NCBI RefSeq assembly: GCF_004364155.1 | Contig: NZ_SOAZ01000012.1 | Coordinates: 1 to 64,000 of the forward strand | DNA length: 64,000 bases | Origin: Fonticella tunisiensis | GTDB taxonomy: Bacteria; Bacillota; Clostridia; Clostridiales; Caloramatoraceae | Direction: 5' to 3' | Part shown: in pieces, positions 44,099 to 52,452 of the stretch | How the letters are laid out: every line of letters begins with the position of its first letter | How positions within the stretch are numbered: the first letter of the stretch is position 1 | Position numbers and translations under genes: made by a program | The notes under the pieces: model-generated | Databases searched by the model: none | What the model saw: the letters and a program-made list of their open reading frames with translations, nothing else | What the model was told of the DNA's origin: nothing

Positions 44099-45370
44099 TT
44101 ATTCCCCCCTCAGTGTCACTACAGGATCGATCTTTATAGCTTGCCCTACAGGTATTTTGCTGGAAATTAAAACAAGCAAAACAGTTATAATTAAAGTAAT
44201 GGGTATCACAGTAACGTGGAAGCTTATAAATGTATTAAATACGCTCTTCCCAATTACCTGTGCCATTAAAAAACCTAAAATATATCCAATTGCTCCACCC
44301 GCTAAACCTATTGCACTTGCCTCCAGGTAAAAGATTTCAGCAATTTTTTTATTTTCAGCTCCAATTGCTTTCATCATTCCCACTTCTTTTCTTCTCTCTA
44401 AAACTGTAGTCGTCATAGTGCTCATAACACTAAGACCCGAGCCGACTAAAGTTAAAATAGTTACCAAAATCATTAAGAATAGTATTTTACCCTGAATATT
44501 TCCTTCAGCTTTGGAAATCTGGCTTAAGACTCTAGCTCTGGTTCCTGGTATTTGTTTTTCGATTTGTGATGCAACCTTATCAATAGGATTTTTGTTGGTA
44601 AGTACGCTGACCTGAATTAAATTAACCTGCGATTCTCTGTTAAATAGCTTTTGTGCCTCATTTAGCTTTATAAATACCTGGTTATCTTCAGAACCTCCTG
44701 TGCTTACAATACCAACAAGCCTAAACTTCTTTGGTTCATATTCCCCATTATCTATCCCGGACAGTATATTAAGGGGCCACCGTTTTGATGCATCACCATT
44801 GGCATTTTGAGATGCTGAAGTTGTTGCATCAACCTGTGTCTGATTAGAATCTTTTACTTCTGTTTGCTTTTTATAAGATTCTTTTCTAATGTTTAAAACA
44901 ACATCGTCACCAATCCTATATCCCAACTGAGCTGCAACCTTTGCACCTATCATAATAGTGCTTTCGCTGCTGCTGTCATCATTCCAACTACCTTCAACTT
45001 TCCACCAGGGGCTTATTTTTTTTATATTTTCATAGTTACCGCCAACGATAACAACATTCTGCTCTTTAATCTTTCCTACGCTGTAGATATAGGGGGCAAA
45101 ACCATATATATTGGCCGATATGTTCGAATTATTCAACTCATTTACTTCATCCATGGATATTAATTGCCAGTTAGTTTCTCTATTTTCATCCGGAAGAATT
45201 ACTAAATTAGCACCAAATGCTCTTAACTCCTTTGCCATCTTTCCATTTAAATCCAGTGAAATATTTAGCAATATAGAGATCATTGAAGCTCCCATTACAA
45301 CAGCAAGTACGGCAACTAAAATTCTATTTTTTCTGTTTTTAATTGATTTAAAAACAACTCTTTTCAGCAT
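44099..45370 (-). CDS. FtsX-like permease 2 of the FTR1 operon
   Basis: The roughly 423-residue protein has the MacB-type layout: one N-terminal helix (about 15-38), a large extracytoplasmic domain (about 45-285, including a Gln/Asn/Ser-rich insert near 185), then three helices within the FtsX domain (STMTTTVLERRKEVGMMKAI, IPVGQAIKIDPVVTLRGE at the end). The ATG at 45370 is my choice; GTG codons at 45379 and 45400 are alternatives, with AAAGGA between them. It is clearly paralogous to the permease upstream, so the two probably form a heterodimer with the ATPase. Confidence 0.85.
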   Translation of the reverse strand: MLKRVVFKSIKNRKNRILVAVLAVVMGASMISILLNISLDLNGKMAKELRAFGANLVILPDENRETNWQLISMDEVNELNNSNISANIYGFAPYIYSVGKIKEQNVVIVGGNYENIKKISPWWKVEGSWNDDSSSESTIMIGAKVAAQLGYRIGDDVVLNIRKESYKKQTEVKDSNQTQVDATTSASQNANGDASKRWPLNILSGIDNGEYEPKKFRLVGIVSTGGSEDNQVFIKLNEAQKLFNRESQVNLIQVSVLTNKNPIDKVASQIEKQIPGTRARVLSQISKAEGNIQGKILFLMILVTILTLVGSGLSVMSTMTTTVLERRKEVGMMKAIGAENKKIAEIFYLEASAIGLAGGAIGYILGFLMAQVIGKSVFNTFISFHVTVIPITLIITVLLVLISSKIPVGQAIKIDPVVTLRGE

Positions 45371-45392
45371 CCTAAGTCTCACCGTCCTTTCC

Positions 45393-46676
45393 CTATTCAC
45401 CTCTTAATACTATAACAGGATCAATTTTAAGTGCATTTCTAATTGGTATGAGGCAGCCTATAAGGGTAATTCCAATGGCAATGATAATAGTTAAAGGAAA
45501 TACTATAACATTTACTACAATCCTGGAATTAAATACGGCATTACCTATTAACTGAGCCAAGCCAATTCCTGCACCATAACCTATCACACCACCTATTATA
45601 CCTATAGCACTTATCTCCGTCATAAATAGGGCAAGCGTTTGGGATGTTTGAGCTCCTATAGCCTTTATGATACCTATTTCCTTTCTTCTCTCCAGAATGC
45701 TTGTGGTCATTGCCGTCATTACTCCTAAAGCTGAAGCAGCAACTGCTACAAGGGTTATGAGCATCATCATAAGCTTAATCTTCTTTAGAAAATTCCCCTG
45801 GGCACTGGCTATTTGTTCAATTGGCTGTGCATCCGATCCTGTGATTACCTCCTCAATTTGAAGGGCAATGGAGCTTATATAAGGTGTACAGTACCAGCGG
45901 TCATATTCTTCCTTAGTCATTTTAGTTATATCTCGTTTTGCAAACTCATCTTCGGGCGTAATCGCTGCACTAACTTTTATTTCAGAGATTTTTCCTTTAA
46001 GCCCCATTAAATCCTGTACAATAGAAAGATTGGTAAATATCTGGTTTTCCTCTTCTCCACCTGTATGTAAGATACCAACAACTTTTAAATCAATACTTTT
46101 ACCGTTGTATCTGATTCTAATAACATCCCCAACTTTGTTTTTTAGCTGTTTTGCTGCGGCAGCGCCTAGTATTGCCTCAGGCTTGTTATCTTCATCATTT
46201 ATCCACTTACCGTCAACCGTCCACCATGAAGAAACGGTTTTTACACCTGCCTTAGTCGTCTTAAATGTTTCATCCGGGATTTCAAGTTCCTTTTCAAACC
46301 ATGTTCCAGTTAAAACTATACTTTCATTCTTAGGACCAGCCTTTACTACTGTATTTAGTGAAGGGGAAAATCCAAGAATATTGTATTTCCAAAATATCTT
46401 TTTTATCTTATAAAGCTCGTCTTCCCTTAAATAATTTTGTTGTTTATTGGAGCCATAATTAACACCTCCGATTTCCAGCTGGATACCATCATCCTTTGGC
46501 TTAACAATGATATTAGCTCCATAGGAACTTAATTCTTTACCCACCTTTTCTTCTATGTTTAAATATACACCTGCAAGAGCTGAAATAAGCGAGGCGCCCA
46601 TTATAACTGCTATAACCGCTAAGGCTATTTGTTTTCTTCGAATCTTAAAGGATTTCAAAATTATTCTTCTATACAT
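45393..46676 (-). CDS. FtsX-like permease 1 of the FTR1 operon
   Basis: The 427-residue paralogue of the preceding entry has the same arrangement: N-terminal helix near 12-32, periplasm-type domain with GANIIVKPKDDGIQLEIGG, and C-terminal FtsX block (TAMTTSILERRKEIGIIKAI, ending IDPVIVLRGE). GGGGGTTGTTAC precedes the ATG. It follows the FTR1-DUF2318 gene by about 50 bp. The ABC part is thought to support iron uptake or cofactor handling in related loci; the exact role is unknown. Confidence 0.87.
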   Translation of the reverse strand: MYRRIILKSFKIRRKQIALAVIAVIMGASLISALAGVYLNIEEKVGKELSSYGANIIVKPKDDGIQLEIGGVNYGSNKQQNYLREDELYKIKKIFWKYNILGFSPSLNTVVKAGPKNESIVLTGTWFEKELEIPDETFKTTKAGVKTVSSWWTVDGKWINDEDNKPEAILGAAAAKQLKNKVGDVIRIRYNGKSIDLKVVGILHTGGEEENQIFTNLSIVQDLMGLKGKISEIKVSAAITPEDEFAKRDITKMTKEEYDRWYCTPYISSIALQIEEVITGSDAQPIEQIASAQGNFLKKIKLMMMLITLVAVAASALGVMTAMTTSILERRKEIGIIKAIGAQTSQTLALFMTEISAIGIIGGVIGYGAGIGLAQLIGNAVFNSRIVVNVIVFPLTIIIAIGITLIGCLIPIRNALKIDPVIVLRGE

Positions 46677-46728
46677 GTAACAACCCCCTCATAACTTATA
46701 AACAATGAACAGCATAATGGGGAGGAGG

Positions 46729-48042
46729 TTATTTTACCACTCCCCCTGCAAATACATTTTTGGAAGCTGCCAAATCCCCTACTTTTACAACAATATTGTT
46801 ATTTACAACTTCAGTTTTAATAGGGATTGGATTACATCCACCCGGATATCCTATTGTTGTCATAGGTATAGGTGCATTACAATTTTTGCAGATTATATTA
46901 TCTATGTTACCTTGTTCCTGGAAGTATCCTATTGCACCACATATGTCACATGCATCTAATCCACTGCTAACAGCATTTCCAGGTCTTTTTACCAGAATGA
47001 ATCGTACATTTACCCCATCAACTTCATATGCATACTTGCTCATTATATTTTCTTTAAGGCTCTCCAATGGAATTTTGATTTCTCCATTCACCGCTGAAAT
47101 CATCTGTGGATTTGGGTCGAATACAGGTCTTGTAGCCTGGGAATACAAATTGAATCCAAGTATTAAATTTATAGCTAAGGCTGACACAATAACTGCCTTC
47201 TTCCACATCCTGTCCCTTTGAATTTCAGCCAGTCTCTTTCTTTTCTCTGCCCCTGTTTCTTCTTTTACTCCTTCTATTTCAATATTTGTATTTTTACTGT
47301 CTAACAGCACCATTACAATTGGAAGGGTTAGAAGCATCATTGAAATTATTACAGTAGAGTTATCCCTTACTATTAAACCAATTATTTTCATAGCAAGCTG
47401 ACCTAGAGGTATAATTCCAACCTCTCCAAACTCATGAAGTCCACCTGCAAAGAGCCTTACAACAAGTATCATTAAAATCCAGCTGGTAACTTTAAAGAAC
47501 CTTGAAAGATTGATTTTAAGACTGCCTCTAATGAAGAATACTGCAAATAGCACAGAAAGGGCTATACCGACAAGTCCTCCTAAAAAACTCAAAAATGCAT
47601 TACTTTCAGTAGTTAAAGCTGTCATAAATAGCACAGTTTCAATTCCTTCTCTAAACACCATAAAAAATGTAAATGCTAAAATTCCTATACCTTGTTTTTT
47701 CAAATCTTTATCACTGCTTTGATTTACAATGTTATGTAGCTTCTCTTCCATCTCATTTTTTATATTCTTTGAAGTTTTCTGCATCCAGATAACCATGCTT
47801 CCTACAAATACCGCTGCTGTAAAGAACATAATCCCTTCTAATACTTCATTTTCAGGATCAAACCCTATTAAATTGAAAATTACTGCACCCAAAATGCTTG
47901 CAACTACGGCTAAAGCTAAACCAAAATAAGCATGCTTTTTTAGTTCAAATTTTTCGGTTTTGTTCAGATATGCAACAATAATACCAACTACCAATGCCGC
48001 TTCAATACCTTCCCTTAAGGTAACAACTAAAGCTTCTATCAT
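46729..48042 (-). CDS. FTR1-type iron permease fused to DUF2318
   Basis: Residues 1-265 are an FTR1 permease with seven helices and two REGIE motifs (VVTLREGIEAALVVG; MVFREGIETVLFMT) that bind ferric iron in this family. After one more helix (near 290), residues 310-437 are a DUF2318 domain with Cys pairs (CDICGAIGYF, CKNCNAPIPM, then GGCNPIP), probably a metal or cluster site outside the membrane. In Campylobacter and others FTR1, P19 and DUF2318 are separate genes followed by two FtsX permeases and an ATPase; here the first and last are fused and P19 is missing. The ATG at 48042 with AAAGGATG is preferred over 48063. A Fur-box-like site lies 125 bp upstream. Confidence 0.88.
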   Translation of the reverse strand: MIEALVVTLREGIEAALVVGIIVAYLNKTEKFELKKHAYFGLALAVVASILGAVIFNLIGFDPENEVLEGIMFFTAAVFVGSMVIWMQKTSKNIKNEMEEKLHNIVNQSSDKDLKKQGIGILAFTFFMVFREGIETVLFMTALTTESNAFLSFLGGLVGIALSVLFAVFFIRGSLKINLSRFFKVTSWILMILVVRLFAGGLHEFGEVGIIPLGQLAMKIIGLIVRDNSTVIISMMLLTLPIVMVLLDSKNTNIEIEGVKEETGAEKRKRLAEIQRDRMWKKAVIVSALAINLILGFNLYSQATRPVFDPNPQMISAVNGEIKIPLESLKENIMSKYAYEVDGVNVRFILVKRPGNAVSSGLDACDICGAIGYFQEQGNIDNIICKNCNAPIPMTTIGYPGGCNPIPIKTEVVNNNIVVKVGDLAASKNVFAGGVVK

Positions 48043-48166
48043 ATTTTTCATCCTTTCATTCATAAAATTTACTTAAATATTTATGTTTGTTTTTAACAAT
48101 CAAGCTTAGTATATATCAAAAATTTACCCTTCTACTTAAGCTTTACACCCCTCCTCTAAAATATAT

Positions 48167-48181
48167 TGACATTCATTCTCA
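48167..48181. promoter_or_regulatory. Fur-box-like operator of the iron operon
   Basis: On the minus strand TGAGAAT-G-AATGTCA matches 12 of 14 positions of the 7-1-7 Fur consensus TGATAATNATTATCA. It lies 125 bp ahead of the FTR1 gene, within the likely promoter region. Confidence 0.6.
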
Positions 48182-48188
48182 TCTAACC

Positions 48189-48232
48189 TTCAAAAATATT
48201 AATCTCTACTAGTAGAGATTAATATTTTTGAA
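48189..48232. repeat. perfect 44-bp palindrome
   Basis: TTCAAAAATATTAATCTCTA is followed by CT|AG and its exact reverse complement, with no loop bases at all. It sits 8 bp from the Fur-box-like site. It may be an operator, or a rho-independent terminator for a transcript entering from the right. The remaining gap up to 48610 shows no gene. Confidence 0.7.
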
Positions 48233-48617
48233 ACTAAAATTTATCATAATAAATGTAATTTATAGAAACTTAGTGAATAATTGATAAATGCTATCATTCT
48301 AAAGATAATTATAATTGATAACTTTAATCAATACAAGCATTTTTGTGAAAAAATTATTTATGTCTAAAACACTGCCCCGTCCTAAAGGAGTGCAAGTCTT
48401 TTATACAGTTTTTAATGTATGTTGCTTATTCTATATAAAAATTTTTTGTAAGTGCAACTGATTCTTCTTTAATAATTTTGTTCCAATCGTTCCGAACTAT
48501 GTTAAACCTCTGTCAAAGCATAGAGCATAAGGAAATTCTTTTGATGGGCATTTATTAGATGTTTATTCAAAATCTATCTATTATTAAAATAATATTGTAT
48601 AATAATGTTATAATAAA

Positions 48618-48672
48618 TAAAGAGGTGATGGAGTTCACCTTTAATTGCCATTGTGCTGATGGCTCCTGCTTT
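48618..48672 (+). ncRNA. fluoride riboswitch (crcB motif)
   Basis: The signature pieces are in order: GAGGTGATGGAGTTCACCT (stem with GATGG and GTTC), TTAATTGCC and GCTGATGGCTCCTGC. The 3' part overlaps the following terminator, so fluoride binding can release transcription. It stands 50 bp before the fluoride-channel gene. Confidence 0.88.
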
Positions 48673-48695
48673 ATATCATAAAGTAGGAGTTTTAT
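48663..48695 (+). terminator. riboswitch-controlled terminator
   Basis: CTCCTGCTTTAT pairs with ATAAAGTAGGAG and is followed by TTTTATTTT. The 5' arm is shared with the fluoride aptamer. Confidence 0.8.
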
Positions 48696-48719
48696 TTTAT
48701 ATACGAAGGAGGATTGAAA

Positions 48720-49085
48720 TTGCAGCAGATATTTTATGTAGGCATTGGAGGCTTTATAGGAGCATCACTCAGGTATATAATATCCACTAATTCCGTGAAA
48801 TGGTTTGGAGATTATCTTCCATATGGTACTCTAATTGTAAACGTGGCTGGAGGCTTTTTAATTGGGCTTATAATGGAACTAAGCCTTATAACTGAACTAA
48901 TCCCCTCGAATTTAAGGCTTTTTCTCACAACAGGTATTATGGGAGGGCTTACAACCTTTTCAACCTTCAGTTATGAGACCATAAAAATGTTTTCTGATGG
49001 CAGCTATTTGCTCGGACTTTTGAATATATTCTTAAACCTTTTTTTAAGCCTTTTCGGGGTGTGGCTCGGGAAAGCAATCATATAA
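48720..49085 (+). CDS. crcB: fluoride channel CrcB/FluC
   Basis: The 121-residue protein has four helices and the family motifs GGFIGASLRYI, FGDYLPYGTLIVNVAGGFLI (pore Asn) and TTGIMGGLTTFSTFSYE (Phe box and central sodium site). It exports fluoride as a dual-topology dimer. Many Gram-positives carry two crcB genes side by side; here there is one. The TTG at 48720 is chosen since AAGGAGG lies six bases before it; the TTG at 48714 abuts that site. The fluoride riboswitch upstream confirms the function. Confidence 0.93.
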   Translation: MQQIFYVGIGGFIGASLRYIISTNSVKWFGDYLPYGTLIVNVAGGFLIGLIMELSLITELIPSNLRLFLTTGIMGGLTTFSTFSYETIKMFSDGSYLLGLLNIFLNLFLSLFGVWLGKAII

Positions 49086-49154
49086 ACGCCTCGATATCCT
49101 TGAATATGTCTTAATAATATTATAAAATGTTAATAGGATACGTTAGGAGTGTTT

Positions 49155-49595
49155 ATGATGGTTAACATTAATTCTGCAGAAAAGATATTCAAGGAAAAGG
49201 GATTTAAACTTACCAACCAGAGGAAGGCCATAATAGAAGTACTCCTTGAACATAGAGATCAATTTTTAAGCGTTGAGGAAATATTTTTAAAATCGAAGGA
49301 AAAATATCCTCAAACAAATCTTTCAACCATATATAGAAACCTTGAAATGATGGAAAAAACTGACATCGTTCATAAAACAACGGTAAACGGTACATCGTCC
49401 TATTACCAGCTCATATGTGATGAATGTCACCATCACCATGTAATATGCAAAAACTGCGGCAAAACCGGAGTCATAGATTTTTGCCCCATGGACAGCATAA
49501 GCTCCATTATTTCAAACAGCGATTTCATAGTAACTGACCATAAAATCGAATTATATGGATATTGTAAAAATTGTGCAAAAAAAGCGGAGAAATAA
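49155..49595 (+). CDS. Fur-family metal regulator, probably Zur
   Basis: The roughly 146-residue regulator has a winged-helix DNA-binding part (KLTNQRKAIIEVLLEH, TNLSTIYRNLEMMEKTDIVH) and a C-terminal dimer/metal domain with a His-rich DECHHHHVICKNCG and CKNCAKK, giving two CxxC structural zinc pairs. Its position facing the zinc-uptake genes suggests a zinc sensor, but Fur itself cannot be excluded, given the Fur-box-like site nearby. AGGAG precedes the ATG at 49155. A terminator overlaps its stop codon. Confidence 0.85.
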   Translation: MMVNINSAEKIFKEKGFKLTNQRKAIIEVLLEHRDQFLSVEEIFLKSKEKYPQTNLSTIYRNLEMMEKTDIVHKTTVNGTSSYYQLICDECHHHHVICKNCGKTGVIDFCPMDSISSIISNSDFIVTDHKIELYGYCKNCAKKAEK

Positions 49596-49607
49596 TTCCT
49601 CCGCTTT
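49581..49607 (+). terminator. terminator overlapping the regulator stop codon
   Basis: AAAGCGGAG pairs with CTCCGCTTT, followed by TGTATTT. Confidence 0.75.
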
Positions 49608-49629
49608 TGTATTTATATAAGTATATATT

Positions 49630-49737
49630 AATTAAACTCGTTGTGCTACTCTGAAAAGTCCATTGGAATAAAGGTAGATAATATCTACAGGTAGGCGCTG
49701 CGATAAAATATATTTCATTCACCAGCACGCTTAGCTA
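49630..49737 (+). repeat. dispersed palindromic element, left part, running into znuA
   Basis: It has left end TTAAACTCGTTGTGCTACTC, GGTAGATAATATCTACAG and inner arm GCGATAAAATATATTTCATT, ending CAGCACGCTTAGC exactly at the stop codon of the znuA gene. The element thus forms, or replaced, the 3' end of that gene. Confidence 0.75.
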
Positions 49738-50637
49738 TTTCAAGCTGTTATATATCTTTTCAAGATTGTACCTCATGCTCTCAAGATAATCCTTTCCGTC
49801 CTCCCTGCTCTCTATTGTATATATCTTTTCAACCTTTGCTCCTATTTCCCTTGCAAGGGTTTCTGAAACCTTTGGGCTTGCCATAGACTCCGAAAATATG
49901 GTTTTAACATTGTTATTTTTAGCATATTCTACAAGTTCCTTGAGCTTTTTAGCACTTGGCTCGCCCTCTGCAAATACGTTTTCAACGCTGTTTTGTTCAA
50001 GTCCAAAGTCCCTGCACAGGTATGCGAAGGCTGCATGGCCTGTTACGAACTTCTTATTGGTAACCTTATCAAATTTTTCCCTGTACTCGTTGTAGAGGCT
50101 GTCAAGCTGTGATGCAAAGGCATTGTAGTTGCTCTCATAAAAATCCCTGTTTGCTCCATCCGCCTTTATAAGCGCATCTTTGATATTTCCAGCCTGTACT
50201 TTAGCTTCCTTAAGGCTAAGCCATATATGAGGATCAAATGCATCATGATCTTCATCTCCGCTGGCTTTAATGAGGCTTACCCCCTTTGAGGAATCTACAA
50301 CTATCAATTTCCTGTTATCGATAGAACCAAGCACCCTATCCACCCAGTTCTCCATTCCGAGTCCGTTATAAACAAACACCTTTGCATTTCCTATAGCTTC
50401 AATATCCTTCGCCCTCGGTTCAAAATCATGGGGCTCCATTCCCTCTGGTACAATCATCTGAACCTCAACCTTGTCCTTGCCAATTGCCTCTACAAACTCC
50501 TTTAGTGGGTTAATACTCACCATAACCTTAATTTTTCCAGAGGTATCTGTGCTTCCACTATTAGAATTGCTGCTGCATGAGGACAACACTCCAATCATAA
50601 TCATTGCAACAATAATTGCAGCAAATTTTCTATGCAT
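49735..50637 (-). CDS. znuA: zinc-binding lipoprotein of a Znu-type ABC transporter
   Basis: This 300-residue cluster-9 metal-binding protein has a lipoprotein signal (VLSSCSS), then VSINPLKEFVEAIGKDKVEV, PEGMEPHDFEPRAKDIEAI (first His ligand), an unusually short HDAFDPHIWLSLKEAK loop (more His), TGHAAFAYLCRDFGLEQ and FSESMASPKVSETLAREIG. His/acid placement fits zinc or manganese. The ATG at 50637 with GGGGTGATT is clearly better than the frame start at 50715. It is divergent from znuC/znuB with a candidate operator between. The C-terminus abuts a palindromic element, but its last residues look normal. Confidence 0.9.
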   Translation of the reverse strand: MHRKFAAIIVAMIMIGVLSSCSSNSNSGSTDTSGKIKVMVSINPLKEFVEAIGKDKVEVQMIVPEGMEPHDFEPRAKDIEAIGNAKVFVYNGLGMENWVDRVLGSIDNRKLIVVDSSKGVSLIKASGDEDHDAFDPHIWLSLKEAKVQAGNIKDALIKADGANRDFYESNYNAFASQLDSLYNEYREKFDKVTNKKFVTGHAAFAYLCRDFGLEQNSVENVFAEGEPSAKKLKELVEYAKNNNVKTIFSESMASPKVSETLAREIGAKVEKIYTIESREDGKDYLESMRYNLEKIYNSLK

Positions 50638-50662
50638 AAAATCAATCACCCCGCATTTTAGT

Positions 50663-50677
50663 TGCAAATATTTTGCA
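50663..50677. promoter_or_regulatory. candidate Zur operator between znuA and znuCB
   Basis: TGCAAAT-A-TTTTGCA is a 7-1-7 inverted repeat with one mismatch, placed in the 137-bp divergent promoter region. It has the geometry of Fur-family sites. Which Fur-family protein binds it is inferred from the neighbours. Confidence 0.45.
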
Positions 50678-50774
50678 TTTAGGTATATAATAAATGTGAA
50701 TTTAATATTTGTCAATCAGGTTATATATATTTGGGATAGCCATTTTACACAAACAATTTTCTGGAGGTTAACAC

Positions 50775-51428
50775 ATGCTTGAAATTGAAAACTTGTATTT
50801 TTCTTATAATAGATCTTCCACCTATCTTCTTAACGACATAAATCTAAAAGTTCCAAAGGGAAGCTATGTTTCAATAGTTGGAGATAATGGATGTGGAAAA
50901 AGCACACTTGTAAAACTAATACTCGGGGAGAAAAAGCCTTTAAAAGGTACTATTAAATTATATACAAACAGAATAGGCTATATTCCCCAGAGGGTTGAAG
51001 GGTTTAATCCTCAATTTCCCATAACCGTATCTGAAATGCTAAACGTCCACAGAAAAGCACTAGGCATGAAGGGTTTAAGATTAAACGACAGCATTTTAGA
51101 GAAGGTAGGAATGAAGGAATATAAAAATTCACTGATAGGAAATCTATCCGGTGGACAGCTTCAAAAGGTATTCATAGCCAGGGCACTTATGGGGCAGCCT
51201 GAACTTTTGGTCCTCGATGAACCCTCCACGGCAGTTGATGTTCAAAGCCAGAGGGAGATATACAGCATAATAAAAGGGCTTAACAAGGACTTTGGGGTTA
51301 CCGTTATTTCAGTTGAGCACAACTTAAATGCCGCTCTTTTAAATTCCACACATATATTTAAGATTGAAAATGGAAAAGGCATTCTATTTTCAGTAGATGA
51401 ATATACAGCAATGCTCCAGGAGGTATAA
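50775..51428 (+). CDS. znuC: zinc ABC transporter ATPase
   Basis: The 217-residue ATPase has Walker A GDNGCGKST near residue 36, a Q-loop in IGYIPQRVEG, signature LSGGQLQKVFIARAL, Walker B LLVLDEPSTAVD and H-loop VISVEHNL, all typical of the ZnuC/AdcC group. GGAGG precedes the ATG. It is followed immediately by the membrane-component gene. Confidence 0.92.
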   Translation: MLEIENLYFSYNRSSTYLLNDINLKVPKGSYVSIVGDNGCGKSTLVKLILGEKKPLKGTIKLYTNRIGYIPQRVEGFNPQFPITVSEMLNVHRKALGMKGLRLNDSILEKVGMKEYKNSLIGNLSGGQLQKVFIARALMGQPELLVLDEPSTAVDVQSQREIYSIIKGLNKDFGVTVISVEHNLNAALLNSTHIFKIENGKGILFSVDEYTAMLQEV

Positions 51429-51432
51429 ATCG

Positions 51433-52230
51433 ATGTTTCAATATAGTTTTATGAGAAATGCCCTCTTAGCATCACTGCTTATCTCAATATTATACCCATC
51501 CATAGGTATGTTTTTGGTTCTGAAAAGGCAGTCAATGATAGGAGATACACTATCCCATGCGTCATTTGCAGGGGTTGCCCTGGGAGTTTTACTGGGTATT
51601 AACCCAATCCTGAGTGCATTTATTTTTACATCCATCGCAGGCCTTTTGATAGAAGGGCTCAGAGTCTACTATAAAAGATATGCCGAACTCATACTTGTAA
51701 TAATACTTACCCTTTGTGTTGGAATCGCAATAACCATAATAAGCATGGGGAAAGCAAGCGCCAATGTCAATTCATTTTTGTTCGGAAGTATATTAACGGT
51801 ATCTGACAGGGACCTCCTTACTATTCTGGTTATGAATGTAATTTCAATAACTGCACTTATGCTTCTATACAATAAACTTATATATACAACCTTCGATGAA
51901 GAAGGTGCTCGCATTGCCGGAATAAAAGTAAAACTTGTAAATTATATATTTGCACTCATCGTTGGTGCCACAATATCTGCATCTATAAGGATTATGGGAA
52001 TACTTGTGCTTTCATCCATGCTCATTATACCTGTTGCAGCAAGCCTGCAGCTTGGAAAAGGTTTTAAGCAAACACTTGTCTTTTCTATACTGTTTGGCTT
52101 TATAGATATAATTGGAGGACTTATAATTTCCTATTACATTAACAGTGCTCCGGGTGGAGTTATTGCTTTAACATCTGTTTTTGTACTTTTTATTGTACTT
52201 TTAACAAGACGATTCTATTTAGTCCCCTGA
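51433..52230 (+). CDS. znuB: zinc ABC transporter permease
   Basis: The 265-residue ABC-3 family permease has about eight helices. It starts MFQYSFMRNALLASLLISIL and contains KRQSMIGDTLSHASFAGVAL (the conserved His-Ala-Ser loop), FGSILTVSDRDL and LSSMLIIPVAASLQL. The ATG at 51433 is preceded by GGAGG four codons back, at the end of znuC; the frame starting at 51397 overlaps znuC and lacks a site. It would form the channel for metal delivered by the divergent lipoprotein. Confidence 0.92.
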   Translation: MFQYSFMRNALLASLLISILYPSIGMFLVLKRQSMIGDTLSHASFAGVALGVLLGINPILSAFIFTSIAGLLIEGLRVYYKRYAELILVIILTLCVGIAITIISMGKASANVNSFLFGSILTVSDRDLLTILVMNVISITALMLLYNKLIYTTFDEEGARIAGIKVKLVNYIFALIVGATISASIRIMGILVLSSMLIIPVAASLQLGKGFKQTLVFSILFGFIDIIGGLIISYYINSAPGGVIALTSVFVLFIVLLTRRFYLVP

Positions 52231-52426
52231 AGAGTTTGTAGCGTAATTCCTGCTGCATGGCAGTATGGATTATCTAGAAAATTACTTGCATATGGATGAG
52301 GTGAAACAAGGAACAAGCAAGTCCTAGAAATTCTGTTTTTTAAGTTAAGAAAAATGTCCTGATTTTCATGCCTTTCAGCGAAATATGAGTTTTTAGGCAC
52401 CTTTAATTGTATTTCCCAAAAAATTA

Positions 52427-52452
52427 AAGCTGCCAGGAATTTTGGCAGCTTA
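52427..52452 (-). terminator. terminator overlapping the metQ stop codon
   Basis: AAGCTGCCA pairs with TGGCAGCTT, followed on the minus strand by TAATTTTTT. Confidence 0.8.
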
